NCBI RefSeq assembly: GCF_009901565.1
Contig: NZ_WXEW01000003.1
Location: 683,312-747,311 of the forward strand
DNA length: 64,000 bases
Direction of reading: 5' to 3'
Source: Herbidospora solisilvae
GTDB lineage: Bacteria > Actinomycetota > Actinomycetes > Streptosporangiales > Streptosporangiaceae
Below the pieces are notes generated by a model, which was not told the DNA's origin, searched no databases, and was given only the letters and a program-made list of their open reading frames with translations. The position numbers and the translations under genes are program-made. Shown here piece after piece: positions 17,737 through 26,608 of this stretch. Each line of letters starts with the position of its first letter. The first letter of the stretch is position 1.

Positions 17737-18497
17737 CGCCGTGGGTCCCATCGGAAGAGGAAGCGGACGGTGACCAGGCCGAGGAGGGCCCAGACGGTCA
17801 GGTTCAGAACGGGCCCGGTCAGCGTCGCAAGCTCGCCGCCTCGGTAGGCGAGTCCGGCGATCTCGACCATCGCTCCGGTCGGCAGCAGGTCGAGTGCCCA
17901 CTGGACCCAGCCGGGGAGGAGGCCGGTGACGAACGGCCCATATCCTCCGGCCCCGACCGCGCTGGCCACGATGAACGGGATCGTGGCGGGGGCGTTCAGG
18001 TCAGGGCGGCGGGTCACGATCGAGAAGATGACGCCGATCAGCGCCAGCACCCCGGCCACCGCGACGACGCACGCCGCGAACAACAGCGGCAGTTGAGGTG
18101 GCGGGACGTAGGTGAAGGTGTAGAGGATCATCGAGATGAGGGCCGACAGGAGAGTGGCCTGCGTCACGATGTTGACCAGCTCGCCGCCGATGATGGCCCG
18201 CCCGCGCAGGCCCGAGGCGCGTAAGCGCTTGAGAACCAGCATCTCCCGCCTGGTCGACAGCGTCACGGCCGTCTGAGTGGTCGCGACCATGGTCAGGACC
18301 ACGGCGAGCATGCCGAGATGCATGCCGAGCACCACCTCCACATCGCGGCTCCTGAGCGAGGCGGCGATCAGCAACGGCAGGCCCGCGCCCAGGCAGACGC
18401 CGAGCACCGCGATGCCGCCGACAGCCCGCCCGTCGCCCAAGAACAGCCGTCCGCCCAGCCGCGCCACGGTCAGCACGTCACGCACGGGCGCCACCAC
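17733..18497 (-). CDS. ABC-2 type transporter permease
   Basis: 254 aa, six predicted helices, same fold and coupling motif (MLVLKRLRASGLRGRAIIGGE) as the next gene, so the two form the membrane channel. GTG start, overlapping the ATPase gene by 20 bases. The two permeases are diverged paralogues. Confidence 0.9.
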   Translation of the reverse strand: MVAPVRDVLTVARLGGRLFLGDGRAVGGIAVLGVCLGAGLPLLIAASLRSRDVEVVLGMHLGMLAVVLTMVATTQTAVTLSTRREMLVLKRLRASGLRGRAIIGGELVNIVTQATLLSALISMILYTFTYVPPPQLPLLFAACVVAVAGVLALIGVIFSIVTRRPDLNAPATIPFIVASAVGAGGYGPFVTGLLPGWVQWALDLLPTGAMVEIAGLAYRGGELATLTGPVLNLTVWALLGLVTVRFLFRWDPRR

Positions 18498-19428
18498 TCC
18501 GGCCAGGGCGGTCGCTTCGGGCCGGGGCGCCGTTTGGGGGTGTTTCGTGGTTCTGGGCCAGTTCCAGGAACAGGTCTTCCAGTGAGGCCGCCCGGACCTC
18601 CAGTCCGCGCAGGCGCAGGCCGCGTTCGCTCGCCCAGCCCAGCAGCGTCTGGGCGGCCAGGTCTGGATCGGCGGCCTGGACCACGGCGAGTCTGCCCCGC
18701 ACGGTCGCGGGCAGCGGCAACTCCCCGGGATCGATCACGGACGGCAGCTCGAAAGAGACCCGCCCCACCCGCGCGGCCAGCGTCTCGGCCATGTCGCCGT
18801 CGACGACGATCTCACCTCTGTCCATGATGGCCAGGTTCGTCGCCAACTGCTGGGCCTCCTCCAGATAGTGGGTGGTCAGCAGCACGGTCGTGCCCCGGGC
18901 GGCGAGGTCGCGGACGACCTCCCAGATGTTGCGGCGGGCCTCAGGGTCCATGCCGGTTGTCGGCTCGTCCAGGAACAGCACGTCGGGCCGGCCCAGCAGG
19001 GCCAGCGCCAGGTCCAAGCGGCGCTTCTCACCGCCGGACAGCTGCCGCACCTTCGTCTTCGCCTTCGCGGTCAGGCCCGCCAGCTCCAGCGCCTCGCTCG
19101 CGGGCCGCGCGGCGGGGGTGAAGTCACGCCAGATCTCGACCGTCTGCCCGGCCGTCAGATCTGGAAAGAACCCGGCCTCCTGCAACATGATGCCGACATT
19201 GCCGCGCACCTGGGCGCGGTCTTTGATCGGGTCGAGGCCCAGCACCCGGACCGAGCCGGTGTCCGGCTTCTGGAACCCGATGAGCAGCTCGATCGTCGTG
19301 GTCTTGCCCGCGCCGTTGCGGCCCAGCAAGGCGAAGACCGTTCCCGCCTCGACCTCGAACGAAATGTCGTCGACCGCCTGGAATTTTCCGTAGCTCTTGC
19401 TGAGGCGGTTCACCTGAATCGCTGTCAC
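18478..19428 (-). CDS. ABC transporter ATP-binding protein (drug/lipid export type)
   Basis: 316 aa from GTG 19428 (VTAIQVNRLSKSYG); an ATG at 19476 is possible. Walker A GRNGAGKT at 36-43, signature LSGGEKRR, Walker B VLFLDEP and the H-loop TTHYLEEA are all intact. The C-terminal ~90 residues resemble the extension of DrrA/CcmA-like exporters. It heads the operon ATPase - permease - permease - kinase - regulator, the same parts list as linearmycin-resistance (Lnr) loci of Bacillus, which suggests self-defence against a membrane-active compound. The substrate is an inference. Confidence 0.92.
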   Translation of the reverse strand: MTAIQVNRLSKSYGKFQAVDDISFEVEAGTVFALLGRNGAGKTTTIELLIGFQKPDTGSVRVLGLDPIKDRAQVRGNVGIMLQEAGFFPDLTAGQTVEIWRDFTPAARPASEALELAGLTAKAKTKVRQLSGGEKRRLDLALALLGRPDVLFLDEPTTGMDPEARRNIWEVVRDLAARGTTVLLTTHYLEEAQQLATNLAIMDRGEIVVDGDMAETLAARVGRVSFELPSVIDPGELPLPATVRGRLAVVQAADPDLAAQTLLGWASERGLRLRGLEVRAASLEDLFLELAQNHETPPNGAPARSDRPGRSGGARA

Positions 19429-19586
19429 GCCTTGATTCTTCGGTAGGGGCGATGGTGGAAACAGTGAGCAATTCATGACTTCGCGGCGCGTGCGGAGCAT
19501 ACGAAGCGGCGCGACTTGCGTATGAACTGGGCAAGATGCTGCGGGGTATGCGCGAGGAGCGAGGTTGCAAACGTGGAAAGGCCGAT

Positions 19587-21788
19587 ATGACTCAGTCTGC
19601 GGTGGCATCTGGCGCACGCACTGAATGCAGCGAGATAGAGGTCCGGTTAACGCCGCGGGCTCTGGCCGCACGAGTCATGTGCGCGCTTCGTGGTTTGTTC
19701 CGAGAGCAGATAGTTGTGGGCAGCTCTCGACGGCTGCCACCCATCCTCGCCGCGCTGATTCTGGCCGGGTTCGTGCCGCTGGCCTCGGCCGGGTCGACCG
19801 TCGTGAAGTGGCCTCGGGCGGCCACCGCCTGCCAGGAGACGTCACCCGGTGGCGTTCCCGCCTCGTTCGCGGCGCCCGTCGCGATGGACATGGGCGGTCA
19901 CTCCGACGTGACCTCGGTGGCCGTAGGTGCGCTGGACGGCCGGCCCGTCGCGATCAGCGCGGGTGTCGAGCACACCATCCGGATCTGGGACAGGGCCACT
20001 CTGAAACCGATCGGCGATCCGATCCCCGGCGACGGCCCGGTGGCGTACGGCACCGTCGACGGCAGACCCGTCATCCTCGGCCGGAGCCACGGGGCGCTCC
20101 AGAGGTGGGACGCGACCACTCGGCTGCCCGTCGGCGGACCGCTCCCCGCCGGGCGGTTCCGTGCCGTCGCGTTCGGCGAGTTCGACGGCAGGCCGGTCGC
20201 CGCCGCGGCGGGCACCGACGGCGCCCACGTGTTCGATCTGGCGACCGGCCGCCGGATCGGTCCGCCCATCGGCACCGGGATCTTCAGCGCCGTCGCGCTG
20301 ACCCGCGTCCACGGCGTCCCGCTCGTGCTGACCGGAGAGGGCGACGCCGTTATCGCCTGGGATCCGGTGTCCGGAAAACCCGTCGGGAAACCGCTCACTC
20401 TTCAGGACGAGTTCATCCAGAGCATCGACACGATCAGGACGACCACGATCGGCGGCCGTCCGGTGGCACTGATCCCCACGCCCGATCTCGGGGTGATCCG
20501 CTGGGATCTGGTCACGCGTGAGGCGACCTACCACTGGCTGAGGGGAAGGTTCGGCCCCTCGTCGCTCGCCGTGCTGAACAGCCGGACCGTGTTCGTCTCG
20601 GTCGAAACCGTCGGGGGCATCGCCACCGACCCCTACGGATCGAGGCTCCGAAGCTCGATCGCGGTCATCGATCCGGCCACTGGTGAAAGGGTGTCGTCCT
20701 TCGAGATTCCGGGGCACGTCACGTCGCTGGCGGTTGGTGATCTCGGCGACCGTCCCATGATCGTGACCGGCGGGCGCGACAACGCCGTCCGCGCCTACGA
20801 TCTCGCCACCGGCCGGGAATCCGCTCCTCCTGCCACCGGGGGGCCCAACGGTGACATCTACGGCGTGAACGGCGAGCTGCACGGCAGGCCGATCGTGGTG
20901 GCCCAAGGGAACGGTGACGACAGATTCCCCGGCGTGTGGGATCTCGGCAGCGGCAGGCCGCTGGACGCGCCGGTCAGGCTGCCCGGGCGCATCACCTCGT
21001 TCGCGACCGGCGACTACGGCGGACGAGCGGTTCTGGCCGCGGGGATCGGTCTCGGAGACTATTCGATCCGGATATCAGATCTTGCCGGTCGCATGCCGAT
21101 CGGCGAACCCCTCATCGGCTCTGACGGCTTCGTCAACGGGGTCGCGCTGACCGAAGCCGATCGCCGGACGCTTGTGGTCGGAGCGGTCGACGAGGACGAC
21201 GCCGGTGACTCTTCCTCTCGGGGCGCGGTACGCATCTGGGACTTTCCTTCGGGAGCGCTGCTGCACGATCTCGCCGTCGGAAAGGGCCCAGCCGGACAGC
21301 TGGCCCTCATCAGCCTCGCCGACCGGCCGGTCGCGGTGACCTTCAGCGCCACCCGCGCCCGGCTCTGGGACGTCGGCGCGGGAAAACGGATGGCATCGTT
21401 CCGCATCGCGAAGACCGAGCACTCGGCCCGGGTGGAGATCGCCTTGTTCGACTGTACGGCGGTCGCGATCGTGGCCACAGGCAGGACCGTGGAACTCTAC
21501 GACCTCGCCACGGGCAAGCAGGTCGAGCGTCCGTTGCTCGGCCACTCCAAGCAGGTGAACAGCATCGCCTCCGGCCGGGTCGCCGGTGTCCCGATCGCGG
21601 TCACCTACTCGCCACAGGACAGGAGCATGCGGGTCTGGGACCTCACGACCAGCCGGCAGATCGGGATGCTTCAGCGTCCTTCCCGCTACCTCGGCTCTCT
21701 CTCGATGAGCTACCTCGACGGCCGCGCCGTGCTTGTCGGCGGCGGCCGCGAAGCGCTGTGGACCTGGGATCTGGGGCCTGCCGCGTAA
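19587..21788 (+). CDS. Secreted or anchored WD40-like beta-propeller protein
   Basis: 733 aa from ATG 19587, with GGAAAG at 19575-19580. After a 50-residue polar N-region a hydrophobic stretch (51-66, PPILAALILAGFVPLA) ends in ASAG, so the protein is exported or anchored with its bulk outside. The rest is a series of about 45-residue blades with the repeating theme DGRPVA-x-AG-x-D and IRIWDLATG, enough for one or two propellers. There is no kinase or protease domain. Probably a binding scaffold; ligand unknown. It diverges from the ABC operon. Confidence 0.8.
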   Translation: MTQSAVASGARTECSEIEVRLTPRALAARVMCALRGLFREQIVVGSSRRLPPILAALILAGFVPLASAGSTVVKWPRAATACQETSPGGVPASFAAPVAMDMGGHSDVTSVAVGALDGRPVAISAGVEHTIRIWDRATLKPIGDPIPGDGPVAYGTVDGRPVILGRSHGALQRWDATTRLPVGGPLPAGRFRAVAFGEFDGRPVAAAAGTDGAHVFDLATGRRIGPPIGTGIFSAVALTRVHGVPLVLTGEGDAVIAWDPVSGKPVGKPLTLQDEFIQSIDTIRTTTIGGRPVALIPTPDLGVIRWDLVTREATYHWLRGRFGPSSLAVLNSRTVFVSVETVGGIATDPYGSRLRSSIAVIDPATGERVSSFEIPGHVTSLAVGDLGDRPMIVTGGRDNAVRAYDLATGRESAPPATGGPNGDIYGVNGELHGRPIVVAQGNGDDRFPGVWDLGSGRPLDAPVRLPGRITSFATGDYGGRAVLAAGIGLGDYSIRISDLAGRMPIGEPLIGSDGFVNGVALTEADRRTLVVGAVDEDDAGDSSSRGAVRIWDFPSGALLHDLAVGKGPAGQLALISLADRPVAVTFSATRARLWDVGAGKRMASFRIAKTEHSARVEIALFDCTAVAIVATGRTVELYDLATGKQVERPLLGHSKQVNSIASGRVAGVPIAVTYSPQDRSMRVWDLTTSRQIGMLQRPSRYLGSLSMSYLDGRAVLVGGGREALWTWDLGPAA

Positions 21789-21831
21789 TGCAGCGTCCGT
21801 AGTCCTGTCGGTGTGACCCGGTAGGACAATC

Positions 21832-22872
21832 TCAGGCCGGCCTCTGATCGTCCACGTCGATTGCGGGCTTTCGCTGTGTGCGCCTGGCGGGCAGTGTCCG
21901 GGTGCCGATCACCGTGAGGATCGTGCCGGTCAGCACCAGTGCGACGGCCTGGGCGACGGTGACGGCGTTCATCGTGTCGGTGGCCTGGTCGGAGCCGGGG
22001 TTCAGGTAGGAGAGGCGTGCCAGGGTCACGGGCACGGTCAGGATCGCCAGTGCCAGCGGCACGGAGGGGGAGCGCCACCGGGGGCCGGTCAGGTGGGCCG
22101 CGAGACAGACGGCGCATGCCACCAGGAGCGCCAGGCAGAACAGGCCGGAAGGCGGCAGCCACGACCAGACCCAGACCCACGTGCCCGGCCACTCGGGCGA
22201 CCGGCTCGACGCTGTCATGGCCCAGGTCGACATCATCATGACCAGGAAGACCGCCGCACCGGCGACCAGGGGGAGCGCCGCCAGTCGTCCCGGGTGGCGG
22301 TGCGCCGGGGCGTCGCGGTGATATCCGGCCAGCAGGGCGAGCGTGGCGACGACGAGCACGAACGACTCCGCCGCCTCCGTCCCGGACAGCACATAGACGG
22401 TCAGGCCCAGTGCCGCCGTCGCCTTGGCCACACGCGGACGGCCGCGGACCAGCGCCACATAGGCGGCGATCCAGAGCAGGGACGAGAGGTCCCTGGTCAC
22501 GTGCCACAGCCGATCGGCCGAGGCGGGATCGCCGATCGGCGTCTCGTCGAACGGCAGGGGGAGCAGCCCGTAGACGCCCAGGGTCTGGGCCAGGTAGACG
22601 CAGCTCATCGTCGCCTGGAAGGCCAGGCCGATCAGGGCGGTCAGTCGTACGGTCCGGCCCCAGGCGGCGCTTCTCGGGGTCGCGCCTCCCAGCCGGATCC
22701 GCACCGCCAGTGCGGCCACGCCGGCGATCTCCGGCCAGCGTGGCCGCGCGTTCTCGTCGTCGGGGCCCGCGCCGTCGAGGAAGGCCGAGACCATCTCCTC
22801 CTCGCGTTCGGCGCGGTAGGCCGCCGGCAGCAGCCGCAGCACCCGCCGGTAGCGGTCTTCCAGGGTGGTCAC
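21832..22872 (-). CDS. Membrane protein co-transcribed with a PadR regulator
   Basis: 346 aa. A cytoplasmic N-terminus (LEDRYRRVLRLLPAAYRAER, typical of this actinobacterial group) precedes about eight to nine hydrophobic helices from residue 75. GTG start overlapping the PadR stop by four bases, so the two are translated together. Function unknown; PadR-linked membrane proteins of this type are common and may respond to envelope stress. Confidence 0.75.
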   Translation of the reverse strand: MTTLEDRYRRVLRLLPAAYRAEREEEMVSAFLDGAGPDDENARPRWPEIAGVAALAVRIRLGGATPRSAAWGRTVRLTALIGLAFQATMSCVYLAQTLGVYGLLPLPFDETPIGDPASADRLWHVTRDLSSLLWIAAYVALVRGRPRVAKATAALGLTVYVLSGTEAAESFVLVVATLALLAGYHRDAPAHRHPGRLAALPLVAGAAVFLVMMMSTWAMTASSRSPEWPGTWVWVWSWLPPSGLFCLALLVACAVCLAAHLTGPRWRSPSVPLALAILTVPVTLARLSYLNPGSDQATDTMNAVTVAQAVALVLTGTILTVIGTRTLPARRTQRKPAIDVDDQRPA

Positions 22873-23207
22873 GCCGTCCCCCCGGCGTGGCGGGCGCGCA
22901 GGCGTTCGGTCGCGTAGCGGGCGGTTTCGGTGAGGCGGGCGGCCTCCGCCTCCAGGGCGCTCGCGCCCTGGTCGGTGAGTCGGTAGTAGCGCCGCAGGCG
23001 TCCCTGGTGGGCCTCCTCGCGGTCGAGTGACAGGAGTTCCTCGGCGGCCAGTCGGTCGAGCACTCCGTACAGGGTGCCGATCTTCAGGTGGACGCGGCCC
23101 TCTGAGAGTCGCTCGACCTCCTGGACGATCCCGTAGCCGTGGCGGGACTCGTCTGCCAGTGCGGTGAGGACGAGGAACGCCTGCTCCGTCATGCCCCGTG
23201 AGTTCAT
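22869..23207 (-). CDS. PadR-family transcriptional regulator
   Basis: 112 aa from ATG 23207 (MNSRGMTEQAFLVLTALAD); ATG 23219 would add four residues but lies on the operator palindrome. The winged helix (HGYGIVQEVERLS, KIGTLYGVLDRLAAEELL, RRYYRLTDQG) is textbook PadR, with a short C-terminal dimer helix. It is likely to repress itself and the membrane protein downstream through the palindrome at 23218-23238. Confidence 0.9.
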   Translation of the reverse strand: MNSRGMTEQAFLVLTALADESRHGYGIVQEVERLSEGRVHLKIGTLYGVLDRLAAEELLSLDREEAHQGRLRRYYRLTDQGASALEAEAARLTETARYATERLRARHAGGTA

Positions 23208-23217
23208 GGGGCTCAGC

Positions 23218-23238
23218 ATATCCTGTCTAGCAGGATAT
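23218..23238. promoter_or_regulatory. PadR operator candidate
   Basis: ATATCCTG-tctag-CAGGATAT is a perfect 8-base inverted repeat directly before the PadR start. Its form fits PadR-family autoregulatory sites. Confidence 0.65.
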
Positions 23239-24011
23239 TAGGATCGGCGCATGCTGGTCCGCTGGTCGGGTGGGGTGAGCTCCTGCAGGTACCCGTTCTG
23301 CAGCAGCCAGCTCACCGGGACCTCTTCGTTCGACTGCGGGGCTTCGGGAATGTACTTGCTGAGCACGTGATATTGCGTGCCGCCGCCCGGTTGCTGGAAC
23401 GCGGGGGAGACCGGGCCCACGTCCACGCGGAACGACTTGAGCACCCTGAACACGTGATAGTTGCACGGGTGTGCGGGGTCCTGCGGATTGGTGTTGAGGT
23501 TGCGCGGCGGCAGCGCGCGTTTGGCGAAAGCGTCTCCCATCGGGGCGAAGAATGCGCCTCCGTAGCCGCCGAAACGGTCGAGTTTCATGCCGATCTGGAG
23601 GAACGTCGTCTTGGACAGCAGTCTGCCGTTGGGGTAATTGCCGGAGAGGGCGAACCCGGAGTTCGGCGGGTAACGGTAGTCGTTCACGCCGTAGTTCCAG
23701 TAGCGCGAGAGGAAGTGCTGGGGCTTGAGGCCGCCCATGGGCACGTAGCCGCGCACGAGTGCGCCGAGGTAGCCCGACCGTGGCAGGCGTACCGGGCCGA
23801 GGTCCGGGTCGCCAGTGACATAGGGTGCGCCGCAAATTTGTCCGATGTTCTGCGGAATTCGATTGTGGGCCATTTTCTTGGGCGGGGGCGCCGAGGGCCG
23901 GAGAGTCGGCGAGCTTTTCGGCTGGACGGCGTTTTCGGCATATGCGGCCGTGCCGCCCATGGTGCAGGCCATGGCGATGGCCAGTACGACACTCCGTCGG
24001 TAATGTGGCAT
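23238..24011 (-). CDS. Secreted TNT-domain protein (putative NAD(P)+ glycohydrolase toxin)
   Basis: 257 aa from ATG 24011 (GGGAAG just upstream). Signal peptide 1-25 ending TAAYA. The C-terminal half matches the tuberculosis necrotizing toxin fold: DRFGGYGGAFFAP (145-157), AKRALPPRNL (163-172), YHVFRVLKSFRVDVGPVSPAF and the conserved GGGTQY (209-214). Arg146, Arg165 and Gln213 stand at the spacing of the catalytic Arg-Arg-Gln triad known from TNT and fungal secreted NADases (family knowledge). The expected activity is NAD+ hydrolysis outside the cell or in a target. No immunity (IFT-like) gene is adjacent, which fits a protein never active in the cytoplasm. Confidence 0.85.
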   Translation of the reverse strand: MPHYRRSVVLAIAMACTMGGTAAYAENAVQPKSSPTLRPSAPPPKKMAHNRIPQNIGQICGAPYVTGDPDLGPVRLPRSGYLGALVRGYVPMGGLKPQHFLSRYWNYGVNDYRYPPNSGFALSGNYPNGRLLSKTTFLQIGMKLDRFGGYGGAFFAPMGDAFAKRALPPRNLNTNPQDPAHPCNYHVFRVLKSFRVDVGPVSPAFQQPGGGTQYHVLSKYIPEAPQSNEEVPVSWLLQNGYLQELTPPDQRTSMRRS

Positions 24012-24090
24012 GACTTCCCTGTTGGCCTTTTGGGACGGTGAACGACTTCTACCTTCCCGATACGCCATATGGGAAAGGCAAAAGATGGGG

Positions 24091-24108
24091 CGGGAAAACG
24101 TTTTTCCG
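24091..24108. promoter_or_regulatory. Palindrome between TNT toxin gene and PaaX-family gene
   Basis: CGGGAAAACGTTTTTCCG pairs at 16 of 18 positions. It lies in the 162-base divergent gap, about 80 bases before each gene, and is a good candidate for an operator controlling one or both. Confidence 0.45.
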
Positions 24109-24173
24109 TAGCGCTATAAATGCTGATATGCGGGAATGCTCCGCACGTCGGCCACGTGGGGCAAGCTTGTGCC

Positions 24174-25121
24174 GTGCATGTCCATTCACCTGCGGATGAC
24201 GTCAGAGACCCGCGTACGCAGGCCGGCCCCAACCCGCAGCACCTCCTGGCGACCCTGCTCGGCGAGTACCTCGAGTCCTCGGAAGCCGACCTGCCGTCGG
24301 CGGCGGTGGTCGCGATGCTCGCGGAGTTCGGCGTCAGCGAGTCGAGCGCGCGGGCCGCGTTGTCGCGGCTGACCAAGCGCGGCCTCATCGCGGTGCGGGG
24401 AGCGGGGCGGCCGCCCGTCTACCACCTCACGCCGCAGGCGATCGCGCGGCATCGTTCCCGGATGGATCACTTCCTGAGCTTCGGCGCGCGTCCGCCGAAG
24501 TGGACCGGCGACTGGGTGACCGTCTCCTTCTCACTTCCGCAGTCGGGCCAGGCCGCGCGGCACGCGGTGCGCAAGGCCCTGGGGGCGCTGGGGTTCGCCC
24601 GGCTGTACGACAGTGTCTGGATCCGGCCGGGATCGGAGTCCGGCCCGGTGAAACAGGCGATGCACGACATCCTCGACGGGGTCGACGGCGGCCGGTGGTC
24701 GGTGATGCACACCCGGTTCGACGAGGAGGCCGGGCCGCACGGTCCGGCCGCCGCCTATGATCTGGCCGGGCTCGCCTCGGGCTACGAGGACTTCATCGCG
24801 CAGTACTCCAGCCTGCGGGTGGCCGTGCGCGACGGGGAGGTCGACGCCACTCGGGCGCTGGTGGCGCGGACCTCCGTCATGGATTCCTGGCGGAAGTTCC
24901 CGGACGTCGATCCGGACCTGCCCGAGCATCTTCTTCCTGCGACGTGGCCTCGCCAGGCGGCCCGGGAACTGCTGCTGGAGATCCATTCCGCGCTCGGTTC
25001 GCTCGCCGAGGCGCGGCTCATCGAGATCGCGACCCCTCATTGGCCGGACGCCGCGTCCTGGATCACGCATTTCCGGGCGTCCGAGGAGTCTCTGTCGGTT
25101 CGGGTGCACCGGGACCGCTGA
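24174..25121 (+). CDS. PaaX-family transcriptional regulator
   Basis: 315 aa from GTG 24174; the frame stays open back to 24120 but homology begins near VHVHSPADDV. N-terminal winged helix (about 25-95: LLGEYLESSEADLPSAAVV, SSARAALSRLTKRGL), central domain with YDSVWIRPG, and the PaaX C-terminal signature HLLPATWPRQAARELL. PaaX proteins repress aromatic or other catabolic genes and release DNA on binding an acyl-CoA ligand; here no catabolic operon is adjacent. It diverges from the TNT gene. Its first 88 bases exist as an ~80% identical relic at 13999-14086. Confidence 0.85.
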   Translation: MHVHSPADDVRDPRTQAGPNPQHLLATLLGEYLESSEADLPSAAVVAMLAEFGVSESSARAALSRLTKRGLIAVRGAGRPPVYHLTPQAIARHRSRMDHFLSFGARPPKWTGDWVTVSFSLPQSGQAARHAVRKALGALGFARLYDSVWIRPGSESGPVKQAMHDILDGVDGGRWSVMHTRFDEEAGPHGPAAAYDLAGLASGYEDFIAQYSSLRVAVRDGEVDATRALVARTSVMDSWRKFPDVDPDLPEHLLPATWPRQAARELLLEIHSALGSLAEARLIEIATPHWPDAASWITHFRASEESLSVRVHRDR

Positions 25122-25274
25122 GGAAAGTTTCACCCTCACTCGGCGCGGGGTTGTTTCGTGTGCGCCGTGGGATGCCGGGTTGCGGGGCGAGGTGATCTGC
25201 GCCTCTGGATCCGCCTTGTCCGAGGGCGTTCGCGGTCTGCGTGCCGCACCTATTAATAGGGCGAGTTCGAGTGT

Positions 25275-25303
25275 TTGACACTTTTTGTTACCGCAGTGAT
25301 AGT
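25275..25303 (+). promoter_or_regulatory. Sigma-70-type promoter of the CBM2 esterase
   Basis: TTGACA (25275-25280), 17-base spacer, GATAGT (25298-25303). GTTAC and GTAAC (25287-25291, 25302-25306) form an inverted repeat around the -10 box that a repressor could use. Confidence 0.6.
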
Positions 25304-25336
25304 AACTGCACATTTCGAACGTCTTCGGAGGGTGAA

Positions 25337-26575
25337 GTGAGGAAACGCTCGATCATCAGCGCGGGATTGGCGGCCGCGGTCGTCCCGTTATTGGCTGGAA
25401 TAGTGGCGCTCACCAACACGCCGGCCGCCGCGGCCGTCGGCGGTTCGGGGCCATACCCCGCCGATTGGGACGGCAGCCTCCAGAACCACACCGTCTACCG
25501 GCCCGTCACCATCCCGTCCCAGAGACTCCCTATATACGTGTGGGGCAACGGCGCCTGCTCCGCCAACGGGTTGTCGCAGGCGAACTTCCTCCGCGAGATC
25601 GCCTCGCACGGGTTCCTGGTCATCGCCAACGGCAGCCCGAACGGGTCCGGCTCGACGACGTCCCAGATGCTCACCCAGTCGATCGACTGGGCGATCTCGG
25701 AGAACGGCCGCCAGGGCAGCGTCCTGTACAACCGGCTCGACACGAGCAAGATCGCGGTCGGCGGATTCTCCTGCGGAGGGCTGGAGGCCTACGCCGTCTC
25801 CAACGACCCCCGCATCTCCACGACCACCATCTTCAGCAGCGGGTTGCTGAACGACGCCGACGACTACCAGCTCAGGCGGCTGACGAAGCCGATCGCCTAC
25901 TTCATCGGCGGTACGAGTGACATCGCCTACCCGAACGCGATCGACGACTGGGGCAAGTTGCCGTCCGGGCTGCCCGCGTTCATGGGCAATCTGAACGTCG
26001 GTCACGGCGGCACCTACGGGCAGACGAACGGTGGCGAGTTCGGCCGGGTCGCGGTGTTGTGGCTGAAGTGGCGGCTGAAGGGGGACACTGCGGCCGGCGG
26101 CGCGTTCGTGGGGAACAACTGCGGTCTGTGCAACACCCAGTGGCAGATCCAGCGGAAGAACCTCACACTCGACGGCACGCCCTCCCCGTCGCCCAGCCCT
26201 TCGCCCAGTCCTTCGCCCAGTCCGTCCCCCAGCCCTTCGCCGAGCCCGAGTCCGAGCCCGAGCCCGTCGCCCAGCGGGACGCAGGGCTGCTCGGCGACGT
26301 ACACGGTGCAGGACCAGTGGGGCGGCGGGTTCGTCTCGTCCATCACCGTCACCGCGGGCAGCGCCGCGATCAACGGCTGGAGGTTGGCCCTGACCCTGCC
26401 CTCCGGCGCCGCGATCACGTCGTTGTGGAACGGCGTCAACTCCGGCACCAGCGGATCCGTGACCGTCACCAACCAGAGCTACAACGGGCGACTGGCAGCC
26501 GGGCAGAGTGCCACCCTCGGCTTCCAGGGCACCGGAACCGGCGCGGGAGCCACTGTCACCTGCACCGCCACCTGA
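25337..26575 (+). CDS. Secreted alpha/beta-hydrolase (esterase) with CBM2
   Basis: 412 aa from GTG 25337, with GGAGGG at 25327-25332. Signal peptide 1-~33. The alpha/beta-hydrolase domain (35-270) shows GFSCGG with Ser145, then Asp195 (GGTSDIAY) and His223 (NVGHGG) as a plausible triad. A 16-fold Pro-Ser linker (282-313) leads to a family 2 carbohydrate-binding module (~316-412, flanking cysteines, conserved Trp in NGWRL and SLWNG). CBM2 binds cellulose or xylan, so the enzyme probably removes ester groups from plant polysaccharide. The exact esterase family is not certain. Confidence 0.8.
   Translation: MRKRSIISAGLAAAVVPLLAGIVALTNTPAAAAVGGSGPYPADWDGSLQNHTVYRPVTIPSQRLPIYVWGNGACSANGLSQANFLREIASHGFLVIANGSPNGSGSTTSQMLTQSIDWAISENGRQGSVLYNRLDTSKIAVGGFSCGGLEAYAVSNDPRISTTTIFSSGLLNDADDYQLRRLTKPIAYFIGGTSDIAYPNAIDDWGKLPSGLPAFMGNLNVGHGGTYGQTNGGEFGRVAVLWLKWRLKGDTAAGGAFVGNNCGLCNTQWQIQRKNLTLDGTPSPSPSPSPSPSPSPSPSPSPSPSPSPSPSPSGTQGCSATYTVQDQWGGGFVSSITVTAGSAAINGWRLALTLPSGAAITSLWNGVNSGTSGSVTVTNQSYNGRLAAGQSATLGFQGTGTGAGATVTCTAT
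26180..26275 (+). repeat. Pro-Ser linker repeat
   Basis: Sixteen Pro-Ser codon pairs (hexamers such as CCCAGC and CCTTCG) join the esterase and its CBM2. Such runs can expand or contract by slippage without breaking the frame. Confidence 0.85.
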
Positions 26576-26608
26576 CCTAGGCGGGCGGCGGCCTGTGGCC
26601 GCTCCGCT

